The notes below the pieces were generated by a model that was not told the DNA's origin, did no database searches, and was given only the letters and a program-made list of their open reading frames with translations. Positions 48,091 to 59,570 of a stretch of DNA of 64,000 bases are shown piece after piece. Positions within the stretch are counted from its first letter, which is position 1. Each line of letters opens with the position of its first letter. The translations under genes and the position numbers were made by a program. The DNA is from Ptiloglossa arizonensis (taxonomy: Eukaryota; Arthropoda; Insecta; Hymenoptera; Colletidae): NCBI RefSeq assembly GCF_051014685.1, contig NW_027478385.1, forward strand, positions 4,836,001 to 4,900,000, in the 5' to 3' direction.

Positions 48091-51000
48091 GTGTATTTTT
48101 GCCCTAGGCCGTTGTAGTTATTGGTTTCGGGAATCAGACTTGCGAAAATTTTGGTGGTTTCTCAAACGTTCCTTAACTTCAAACTCCCATATCTCGCGAA
48201 CGGATTGACGAACTCGAGAAATTCCTATTGCATCTGAAAGTAGAAACTCGCCCGATTACAACGGCATGTGTATTTTTCCCCTAGGCCGTTGTAGTTATTG
48301 GTTTCGGGAATCAGACTTGCGAAAATTTTGGTGGTTTCTCAAACATTCCTTAACTTCAAACTCCCATATATCGCGAATGGATTGGGGAACTCGAGAAATT
48401 CCTATAGCATCTGAAAGTAGAAACTCGCCCGATTACAATGGTGTGTGTACTTTTCCCCTAGGCCATTCCAGTTATTGGTTTCGAGTATCAGACCGGCGAA
48501 AATATTGATGGTTTCTCAACCATTCCTTAACTTTAAAATCCCATATCTCGCGAACGGATTGACGAACTCGAGAAATTCCTATTGCATCTGAAAGTAGAAA
48601 CTCGCCCTATTACAACAGTATGTGCATTTTTGCCCTAGGCCATAGTAGCTATTGGTTTCGATTATCAGACTTGCGAAAATTTTGATGGATTCTCAAACGT
48701 TCCTTAACTTCAAACTCCCGTATCTCGCGAACGGACTGACGAACTCGAGAAATTCCTATTGCATCTGAAAGCAGAGACTCGCCCGATTACAACGGTGTGT
48801 GTATTTTTGCCCTAGGCCGTAGTAGTTATTGGTTTCGAGTATCAGACTTGCGAAAATTTTGATGGTTGCTCAGGCGTTCCTTAACTTCAAACTCCCATAT
48901 CTCGCGCACGGATTGACGAACTCGAGAAATTCCTGTTGCATCTGAAAGTAGAAACTCGCCCGATTACAATGGTGTGTGTACTTTTCCCCTAGGCCATTCC
49001 AGTTACTAGTTTCGAGTATCAGACCAGCGAAAATTTTGATGGTTTCTCAACCATTCCTTAACTTCAAACTCCCATATCTCGCGAACGGTTTTACAAACTC
49101 GAGAAATTCCTGTTGCATCTGAAAGTAGAAACTCGCCCGATTACAATGGTGTGTGTACTTTTCCCCTAGGCCATTCCAGTTATTGGTTTCGAGTATCATA
49201 CCAGCGAAATTTTTGATGGATCCTCAACCAGTCCTTAACTTCAAACACCCATATCTCGCGAACGGATTGACGAACTCGAGAAATTCCTGTTGCATCTGAA
49301 AGCAGAAACTCGCCCGATTACAGCGGTGTGTGTATTTTTGCCCTAGTCCATAGTAGTTATTGGTTTCGAGTATCAGGCTTGCGAAAATTTTGATGGTTTC
49401 TCAAACGTTCCTTAACTTCAAATTCCCATATCTCGCGAACGGACTGACGAACTCGAGAAATTCCTGTTGCATCTGAAAGTAGAAACTCGCCCGATTACAA
49501 CGGTATGTGTATTTTTCCCCTAGGCCTTTGTAGTTATTGGTTTCGGGAATCAGACTTGCGAAAATTTTGATGGTTTCTCAATCATTCCTTAACTTCAAAC
49601 TCCCATATTTCGCGAACGGATTGACGAACTCGAGAAATTCCTGTTGCATCTGAAAGTAGAAACTCGCCCGATTACTATGGTGTGTGTACTTTTCCCCTAG
49701 GCCATAGCAGTTATTGGTTTCGAGTATCAGACTTGCGAAAATTTTGATGGATCCTCAACCATTCCTTAACTTCAAACTCCCATATCTCGCGAACGGACTG
49801 ACGAATTCGAGAAATTCCTTTTCCATCTGAAAGCAGAGACTCGCCCGATTACAATCGTGTGTGTACTTTTCACCTAGGCCATTCCAGTTATTAGTTTCGA
49901 GTGTCAGACCGGCGAAAATTTTGATGGTTTCTCAAACATTCCTTAACTTCAAACTCCCATATATCGCGAATGGATTGACGAACTCGAGAAATTCCTGTTG
50001 CATCTGAAAGAAGAAACTCGCCCGATTACAATGGTGAGTGTACTTTTCCCCTAGGCCATAGTAGTTATTGTTTTCGAGTATCAGACTTGCGAAAATTTTG
50101 TTGGTTTCTTAACCATTCCTTAACTTCGAACTCCCATATCTCGCGAACGGTTTTACAAACTAGAGAAATTCCTGTTGAATTTGAAAGTAGAAGCTCGCCC
50201 GATTACAATGGTGTGTGTACTTTTCCCCTAGGCCATAGTAGCTATTGGTTTCGATTATCAGACTTGCGAAAATTTTGATGGATTCTCAAACGTTCCTTAA
50301 CTTCAAACTCCCATATCTCGCGAACGGATTGACGAACTCGAGAAATTCCTGTTGCATCTGAAAGTAGAAACTCGCCCGATTACAATGGTGTGTGTACTTT
50401 TCCCCTAGGCCATTCCAGTTATTAGTTTCGAGTATCAGACCGGCGAAAATTTTGATGGTTTCTCAAACATTCCGTAACTTCAAACTCCCATATCTCGCGA
50501 ACGGATTGACGAACTCGAGAAATCCCGGTTGCATCTGAAACCAGAGACTCGCTCGATTACAACAGTATGTGTATTTTTACCCTAGGCCATAGTAGCTATT
50601 GGTTTCGAGTATCAGACTTGCGAAAATTTTGATGGTTTCTCAACCGTTCCTTAACTTCAAACTCCCATATCTCGCGAACGGATTGACGAACTCGAGAAAT
50701 TCCTATTGCATCTGGAAGTAGAAACTCGCCCGATTACAACGGTATGTGTATTTTTCCCCTAGGCCTTTGTAGTTATTGGTTTCGGGAATCAGACTTGCGA
50801 AAATTTTGGTGGTTTCTCAAACATTCCTTAACTTCAAACTCCCATATATCGCGAATGGATTGGCGAACTCGAGAAATTCCTGTTGCATCTGATAGTAGAA
50901 ACTCGCCCGATTACAATGGTGTGTGTACTTTTCCCCTAGGCCATTCCACTTATTGGTTTCGGGAATCAGACTTGCGAAAATTTTGGTGGTTTCTCAACCA

Positions 51001-54000
51001 TTCCTTAACTTCAAACTCCCATATCTCGCGAACGGTTTTACAAACTCGAGAAATTCCTCTTGCATCTGAAAGTAGAAGCTCGCCCGATTACAATGGTGTG
51101 TGTACTTTTCCCCTAGACCATAGTAGCTATTGGTTTCGATTATCAGACTTGCGAAAATTTTGATGGATTCTCAAACGTTCCTTAACTTCAAACTCCCATA
51201 TCTCGCGAACGGACTGACGAACTCGAGAAATTCCTATTCCATCTGAAAGCAGAGACTCGCCCGATTGCAACGGTGTGTGTATTTTTGCCCTAGGCCATAG
51301 TAGTAATTGGTTTCGAGTATCAGACTTGCGTAAATTTTGATGGTTGCTCGGGCGTTCCTTAACTTCAAACTCCCATATCTCGCGAACGGACTGACGAATT
51401 CGAGAAATTCCTGTTGCATCTGAAAGCAGAGACTTGCCCGATTACAGCGGTGTGTGTATTTTTGCCCTAGTCCATAGTAGTTATTGGTTTCGAGTAACAG
51501 ACTTGCGAAAATTTTGATGGTTTCTCAAACGCTCCTTAACTACAAATTCCCATATCTCGCGAACGGACAGACGACCTCGAGAAATTCCTGTTGCATCTGA
51601 AAGTAGAAGCTCGCCCGATTACAACGGTATGTGTGTTTTTGCCCTAGGCCATAGTAGTTATTGGTTTCGAGTATCAGACTTGCGAAAATTTTGATGGTTT
51701 CTCAAACGTTCCTTAACTTGAAACTCCCATATCTCGCGAACGGATTGAGGAACTCGAGAAATTCCTGTTGCATCTGAAAGCACAGACTCGCCCGATTACA
51801 ATGGTGTGTGTACTTTTCCCCTAGGCCATAGTAGTTATTGGTTTCGAGTATCAGACTTGCGAAAATTTTGATGGATCCTCAACCATTCCTTAACTTCAAA
51901 CTCCCATATCTCGCGAACGGACTGACGAATTCGAGAAATTCCTGTTCCATCTGAAAGCAGAGACTCGCCCGATTACACAGGTGTGTGTATTTTTGCCCTA
52001 GGCCAATCCAGTTATTGGTTTCGAGTATCAGACCGGCGAAAATTTTGATGGTTACTCTAACATTCCTTAACTTCAAACTCCCATATATCGCGAATGGATT
52101 GACGAACTCAAGAAATTCCTGTTGCATCTGAAAGTAGAAACTCATCCGATTACAATGGTGTGTGTATGTTTGCCCTAGGCCATAGTAGTTATTGGTTTCC
52201 AGTATCAGACTTGCGAAAATTTTGATGGTTTCTCAAACGTTTCTTAACTTCAAACTCCCATATCTCGCGAACGGATTGACGAACTCGAGAAATTCCTGTT
52301 GCATCTGAAAGCAGAGACTCGCCCGATTACAACGGTGTGTGTATTTTTGCCCTAGGCCATAGTAGTTATTGGTTTCCAGTATCAGACTTGCGAAAATTTT
52401 GATGGTTTCTCAAACGTTTCTTAACTTCAAACTCCCATATCTCGCGAACGGATTGACGAACTCGAGAAATTCCTGTTGCATCTGAAAGCAGAGACTCGCC
52501 CGATTACAACGGTATGTGTGTTTTTGCCCTAGGCCATAGTAGTTATTGGTTTCGAGTATCAGACTTGCGAAAATTTTGATGGTTTCTCAAACGTTTCTTA
52601 ACTTCAAACTCCCATATCTCGCGAACGGATTGACGAACTCGAGAAATTCCTGTTGCATCTGAAAGTAGAAACTCGCCCGATTACAATGGTGTGTGTACTT
52701 TTCCCCTAGGCCATAGCAGTTATTGGTTTCGAGTATCAGACTTGCGAAAATTTTGATGGATCCTCAACCATTCCTTAACTTCAAACTCCCATATCTCGCG
52801 AACGGACTGACGAATTCGAGAAATTCCTTTTCCATCTGAAAGCAGAGACTCGCCCGATTACAATGGTGTGTGTACTTTTCACCTAGGCCATTCCAGTTAT
52901 TAGTTTCGAGTATCAGACCGGCGAAAATTTTGATGGTTTCTCAAACATTCCTTAACTTCAAACTCCCATATATCGCGAATGGATTGACGAACTCGAGAAA
53001 TTCCTGTTGCATCTGAAAGAAGAAACTCGCCCGATTACAATGGTGTGTGTACTTTTCCCCTAGGCCATAGTAGTTATTGTTTTCGAGTATCAGACTTGCG
53101 AAAATTTTGTTGGTTTCTTAACCATTCCTTAACTTCGAACTCCCATATCTCGCGAACGGTTTTACAAACTCGAGAAATTTCTGTTGCATCTGAAAGTAGA
53201 AACTCGCCCGATTACAATGGTGTGTGTACTTTTCCCCTAGGCCATTCCAGTTATTGGTTTCGAGTATCAGACCAGCGAAATTTTTGATGGATCCTCAACC
53301 ATTCCTTAACTTCAAACTCCCATATCTCGCGAACGGACAGACGAATTCGAGAAATTCCTGTTGCATCTGAAAGCAGAAACTCGCCCGATTACAATGGTGT
53401 GTGTACTTTTCCCCTAGGCCATTCCAGTTATTAGTTTCGAGTATCAGACCGGCGAAAATTTTGATGGTTTCTCAAACATTCCTTAACTTCAAACTCCCAT
53501 ATATCGCCAATGGATTGACGAACTCGAGAAATTCCTGTTGCATCTGAAAGTAGAAACTCGCCCGATTACAATGGTGTGTGTACTTTTCCCCTAGGCCATA
53601 GTAGTTATTGGTTTCGAGTATCAGACTTGCGAAAATTTTGTTGGATTCTTAACCATTCCTTAACTTCGAACTCCCATATCTCGCGAACGGATTGACGAAC
53701 TCGAAAAATTCCTGTTGCATCTGAGACCAGAGACTCGCTCGATTACAACAGTATGTGTATTTTTACCCTAGGCCACAGTAGCTATTGGTTTCGAGTATCA
53801 GACTTGCGAAAATTTTGATGGATCTTCAACCATTCCTTAACTTCAAACTCCCATATCTCGCGAACGGACTGACGAATTCGAGAAATTCCTGTTCCATCTG
53901 AAAGCAGAGACTCGCCCGATTACAAAGGTGTGTGTATTTTTGCCCTAGGCCATTCCAGTTATTGGTTTCGAGTATCAGACCGGCGAAAATTTTGATGGTT

Positions 54001-54462
54001 TCTCTAACATTCCTTAACTTCAAACTCCCATATATCGCGAATGGATTGACGAACTCGAGAAATTCCAGTTGCATCTGAAAGTAGAAACTCGCCCGATTAC
54101 AATGGTGTGTGTACTTTTCCCCTAGGCCATAGTAGTTATTGGTTTCGAGTATCAGACTTGCGAAAATTTTGTTGGATTCTTAACCATTCCTTAACTTCGA
54201 ACTCCCATATCTCGCGAACGGATTGACGAACTCGAGAAATTCCTGTTGCATCTGAAACCAGAGACTCGCTCGATTACAACAGTATGTGTATTTTTACCCT
54301 AGGCCATAGTAGCTATTGGTTTCGAGTATCAGACTTGCGAAAATTTTGATGGTTTCTCAAACGTTCCTTAAATTCAAACTCCCATATCTCGCGAACAGAT
54401 TGACGAACTCGAGAAATTCCTGTTGCATCTGAAAGTAGAAACTCGCCCGATTACAATGGTAT
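48091..54462. repeat. 3' subfamily domain with BamHI/EcoRI/BstBI variant monomers
   Basis: From here units often carry gatggatcctc (GGATCC), gacgaattcgag (GAATTC), cttcgaactcc (TTCGAA, first seen near 50,126), gaacggttttacaaactc (first near 49,085) and cagaccggcg. About 49.6-50.15 kb matches 52.6-53.16 kb at 3,009 bp (17 units), and 52.7-53.2 kb matches 54.6-55.1 kb at 1,947 bp (11 units). Units starting at 52,206, 52,383 and 52,560 are nearly identical in their first 100 bases, a small run of local monomer amplification. Confidence 0.9.
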
Positions 54463-55878
54463 GTGTATTTTTCCCCTAGGCCTTTGTAGTTATTGGTTTC
54501 GGGAATCAGACTTGCGAAAATTTTGATGGTTTCTCAACCATTCCTTAACTTCAAACTCCCATATTTCGCGAACGGATTGACGAACTCGAGAAATTCCTGT
54601 TGCATCTGAAAGTAGAAACTCGCCCGATTACAATGGTGTGTGTACTTTTCCCCTAGGCCATAGCAGTTATTGGTTTCGAGCATCAGACTTGCGACAATTT
54701 TGATGGATCCTCAACCATTCCTTAACTTCAAACTACCATATCTCGCGAACGGACTGACGAATTCGAGAAATTCCTTTTCCATCTGAAAGCAGAGACTCGC
54801 CCGATTACAATGGTGTGTGTACTTTTCACCTAGGCCATTCCAGTTATTAGTTTCGAGTATCAGACCGGCGAAAATTTTGATGGTTTCTCAAACATTCCTT
54901 AACTTCAAACTCCCATATATCGCGAATGGATTGACGAACTCGAGAAATTCCTGTTGCATCTGAAAGAAGAAACTCGCCCGATTACAATGGTGTGTGTACT
55001 TTTCCCCTAGGCCATAGTAGTTATTGTTTTCGAGTATCAGACTTGCGAAAATTTTGTTGGTTTCTTAACCATTCCTTAACTTCGAACTCCCATATCTCGC
55101 GAACGGTTTTACAAACTCGAGAAATTTCTGTTGCATCTGAAAGTAGAAACCCGCCCCATTACAATGGTGTGTGTACTTTTCCCCTAGGCCATAGTAGTTA
55201 TTGGTTTCGAGTATCAGACTTGCGAAAATTTTGTTGGATTCTTAACCATTCCTTAACTTCGAACTCCCATATCTCGCGAACGGATTGACGAACTCGAGAA
55301 ATTCCTGTTGCATCTGAAACCAGAGACTCGCTCGATTACAACAGTATGTGTATTTTTACCCTAGGCCATAGTAGCTATTGGTTTCGAGTATCAGACTTGC
55401 GAAAATTTTGATGGTTTCTCAAACGTTCCTTTACTTCGAACTCCCATATCTCGCGAACGGATTGACGAACACGAGAAATTCCTGTTGCATCTGAAACCAG
55501 AGACTCGCTCGATTACAACAGTATGTGTACTTTTCCCCTAGGCCATTCCAGTTATTGGTTTCGAGTATCAGACCAGCGAAATTTTTGATGGACCCTCAAC
55601 CATTCCTTAACTTCAAACTCCCAGATCTCGCGAACGGACTGACGAATTCGAGAAATTCCTGTTGCATCCGAAAGCAGAGACTCGCCCGATTACAACGGTG
55701 TGTGTATTTTTGCCCTAGGCCATTCTAGTTATTGGTTTCGAGTATCAGACCGGCGAAAATTTTGATGGTTTCTCAAACATTCCTTAACTTCAAAGTCCCA
55801 TATATCGCGAATGGATTGACGAACTCGAGAAATTCCTGTTGCATCTGGAAGTAGAAACTCGCCCGATTACAACGGTGT
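54463..55878. repeat. 8-monomer HOR, copy 1 (1,416 bp)
   Basis: Eight units repeated directly downstream at a lag of 1,416 bp. Order of markers: gggaatcag with atttcgcg, ccatagcagttattgg with cgagcatcag, ccttttccatctg, cagaccggcg with atatatcgcg, gcatctgaaagaag, gaacggttttacaaac, gttggattcttaacc, and gatggaccctc with cccagatctcg. Differences from copy 2 include gcgacaattttg (versus gcgacagttttg) and acccgccccatt (versus actcgcccgatt). Confidence 0.95.
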
Positions 55879-57286
55879 GTGTATTTTTCCCCTAGGCCTT
55901 TGTAGTTATTGGTTTCGGGAATCAGACTTGCGAAAATTTTGATGGTTTCTCAACCATTCCTTAACTTCAAACTCCCATATTTCGCGAACGGATTGACGAA
56001 CTCGAGAAATTCCTGTTGCATCTGAAAGTAGAAACTCGCCCGATTACAATGGTGTGTGTACTTTTCCCCTAGGCCATAGCAGTTATTGGTTTCGAGCATC
56101 AGACTTGCGACAGTTTTGATGGATCCTCAACCATTCCTTAACTTCAAACTACCATATCTCGCGAACGGACTGACGAATTCGAGAAATTCCTTTTCCATCT
56201 GAAAGCAGAGACTCGCCCGATTACAATGGTGTGTGTACTTTTCACCTAGGCCATTCCAGTTATTAGTTTCGAGTATCAGACCGGCGAAAATTTTGATGGT
56301 TTCTCAAACATTCCTTAACTTCAAACTCCCATATATCGCGAATGGATTGACGAACTCGAGAAATTCCTGTTGCATCTGAAAGAAGAAACTCGCCCGATTA
56401 CAATGGTGTGTGTACTTTTCCCCTAGGCCATAGTAGTTATTGTTTTCGAGTATCAGACTTGCGAAAATTTTGTTGGTTTCTTAACCATTCCTTAACTTCG
56501 AACTCCCATATCTCGCGAACGGTTTTACAAACTCGAGAAATTTCTGTTGCATCTGAAAGTAGAAACTCGCCCGATTACAATGGTGTGTGTACTTTTCCCC
56601 TAGGCCATAGTAGTTATTGGTTTCGAGTATCAGACTTGCGAAAATTTTGTTGGATTCTTAACCATTCCTTAACTTCGAACTCCCATATCTCGCGAACGGA
56701 TTGACGAACTCGAGAAATTCCTGTTGCATCTGAAACCAGAGACTCGCTCGATTACAACAGTATGTGTATTTTTACCCTAGGCCATAGTAGCTATTGGTTT
56801 CGAGTATCAGACTTGCGAAAATTTTGATGGTTTCTCAAACGTTCCTTTACTTCGAACTCCCATATCTCGCGAACGGATTGACGAACACGAGAAATTCCTG
56901 TTGCATCTGAAACCAGAGACTCGCTCGATTACAACAGTATGTGTACTTTTCCCCTAGGCCATTCCAGTTATTGGTTTCGAGTATCAGACCAGCGAAATTT
57001 TTGATGGACCCTCAACCATTCCTTAACTTCAAACTCCCAGATCTCGCGAACGGACTGACGAATTTGAGAAATTCCTGTTGCATCCGAAAGCAGAGACTCG
57101 CCCGATTACAACGGTGTGTGTATTTTTGCCCTAGGCCATTCTAGTTATTGGTTTCGAGTATCAGACCGGCGAAAATTTTGATGGTTTCTCAAACATTCCT
57201 TAACTTCAAAGTCCCATATATCGCGAATGGATTGACGAACTCGAGAAATTCCTGTTGCATCTGGAAGTAGAAACTCGCCCGATTAC
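55879..57286. repeat. 8-monomer HOR, copy 2
   Basis: Nearly identical to 54,463-55,870. Private changes are gcgacagttttg near 56,106 and gacgaatttgag near 57,058, which removes the EcoRI site kept in copy 1. The match stops inside a monomer near 57,286, after gcatctggaag, where copy 1 runs into aacggtgtgtg and this copy into aatggtgtgtg. Confidence 0.95.
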
Positions 57287-59570
57287 AATGGTGTGTGTAC
57301 TTTTCCCCTAGGCCATAGTAGTTATTGGTTTTGAGTATCAGACTTGCGAAAATTTTGTTGGATTCTTAACCATTCCTTAACTTCGAACTCCCATATCTCG
57401 CGAACGGATTGACGAACTCGAGAAATTCCTGTTGCATCTGAAACCAGAGACTCGCTCGATTACAACAGTATGTGTATTTTTACCCTAGGCCATAGCAGCT
57501 ATTGGTTCCGAGTATCAGACTTGCGAAAATTTTGATGGTTCCTCAAACGTTCCTTAACTTCAAACCCCCATATCTCGCGAACGGATTGACGAACTCGAGA
57601 AACTCCTGTTGCATCTGAAAGTAGAAACTCGCCCGATTACAATGGTGTGTGTACTTTTCCCCTAGGCCACAGTAGTTATTGGTTTCGAGTATCAGACTTG
57701 CGAAAATTTTGTTGGATTCTTAACCATTCCTTAACTTCGAACTCCCATATCTCGCGAACGGATTGACGAACTCGAGAAATTCCTATTGCATCTGAAAGTA
57801 GAAACTCGCCCGATTACAACGGTATGTGTATTTTTCCCCTAGGCCTTTGTAGTTATTGGTTTCGGGAATCAGACTTGCGAAAATTTTGGTGGTTTCTCAA
57901 ACATTCCTTAACTTCAAACTCCCATATATCGCGAATGGATTGACGAACTCGAGAAATTCCTGTTGCATCTGAAAGAAGAAACTCGCCCGATTACAATGGT
58001 GTGTGTACTTTTCCCCTAGGCCATAGTAGTTATTGTTTTCGAGTATCACACTTGCGAAAATTTTGTTGGTTTCTTAACCATTCCTTAACTTCAAACTCCC
58101 ATATATCGCGAATGGATTGACGAACTCGAGAAATTCCTGTTGCATCTGAAAGAAGAAACTCGCCCGATTACAATGGTGTGTGTACTTTTCCCCTAGGCCA
58201 TTCCAGTTATTGGTTTCAAGTATCAGACCGGCGAAAATTTTGATGGTTCCTCAACCATTCCTTAAATTCAAAGTCCCATATCTCGCGAACGGATTGACGA
58301 ACTCGAGAAATTCCTATTGCATCTGAAAGTAGAAACTCGCCCTATTACAACAGTATGTGCATTTTTGCCCTAGGCCATAGTAGTTATTGGTTTCCAGTAT
58401 CAGACTTGCGAAAATTTTGATGGTTTCTCAAACGTTTCTTAACTTCAAACTCCCATATCTCGCGAACGGATTGACGAACTCGAGAATTTCCTGTTGCATC
58501 TGAAAGCAGAGACTCGCCCGATTACAATGGTATATGTGTTTTTGCCCTAGGCCATAGTAGTTATTGGTTTCGAATATCAGACTTGCGAAAATTTTGATGG
58601 TTGCTCAGGCGTTCCTTAACTTCAAACTCCCATATCTCGCGCACGGATTGACGAACTCGAGAAATTCCTGTTGCATCTGAAAGTAGAAGCTCGCCCGATT
58701 ACAATGGTGTGTGTACTTTTCCCCTAGGCCATTCCCGTTATTAGTTTCGAGTATCAGACTAGCGAAAATTTTGATGATTTCTCAACCATTCCTTAACTTC
58801 AAACTCCCATATCTCGCGAACGGATTGACGAACTCGAGAAATTCTTGTTGCATCTGAAAGTAGAAGCTCGCCCGATTACAATGGTGTGTGTACTTTTCCC
58901 CTAGGCCATTCCCGTTATTGGTTTCGAGTATCAGACCAGCGAAATTTTTGATGGATCCTCAACCATTCCTTAACTTCAAACTCCCATATCTCGCGAACGG
59001 ATTGACGAACTCGAGAAATTCCTGTTGCATCTGAAAGCAGAAACTCGCCCGATTACAGCGGTGTGTGTATTTTTGCCCTGGTCCATAGTAGTTATTGGTT
59101 TCGAGTATCAGACTTGCGAAAATTTTGATGGTTTCTCAAACGTTCCTTAACTTCAAATTCCCATATCTCGCGAACCGACTGACGAACTCGAGAAATTCCT
59201 GTTGCATCTGAAAGTAGAAACTCGCCCGATTACAACGGTATGTGTATTTTTCCCCTAGGCCTTTGTAGTTATTGGTTTCGGGAATCAGGCTTGCGAAAAT
59301 TTTGATGGTTTCTCAACCATTCCTTAACTTCAAACTCCCATATTTCGCGAACGGATTGACGAACTCGAGAAATTCTTGTTGCATCTGAAAGTAGAAGCTC
59401 GCCCGATTACAATGGTGTGTGTACTTTTCCCCTAGGCCATTCCAGTTATTGGTTTCAAGTATCAGACCGGCGAAAATTTTGATGGTTCCTCAAACGTTCC
59501 TTAACTTCAAACTCCCATATCTCGCGAACGGATTGACGAACTCGAGAAATTCCTGTTGCATCTGAAAGAA
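57287..59570. repeat. Monomer run with later copies at 61-62.5 kb and a 4-mer repeat
   Basis: About 57,290-57,770 matches 61,361-61,841 at 4,071 bp (23 units), and 57,780-58,380 matches from about 62,028 at 4,248 bp (24 units). The downstream copy therefore has one additional monomer at the junction. The unit pair with acagcggtgtg and gaaccgactgacg near 59,053 recurs 708 bp (4 units) later. The private atagcagctattggttccg near 57,495 is not kept in the later copy. Confidence 0.87.

Noticed and set aside
50744..51163. Longest open reading frame, 139 codons on the plus strand, with a peptide repeating about every 59 residues
   Set aside because: The 177-bp period equals 59 codons, so any frame free of stops in one unit tends to stay open until a variant brings a stop. 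The repeated peptide is the satellite read in frame. There is no supporting signal or recognisable domain, and the same peptide appears in shorter pieces across the array.
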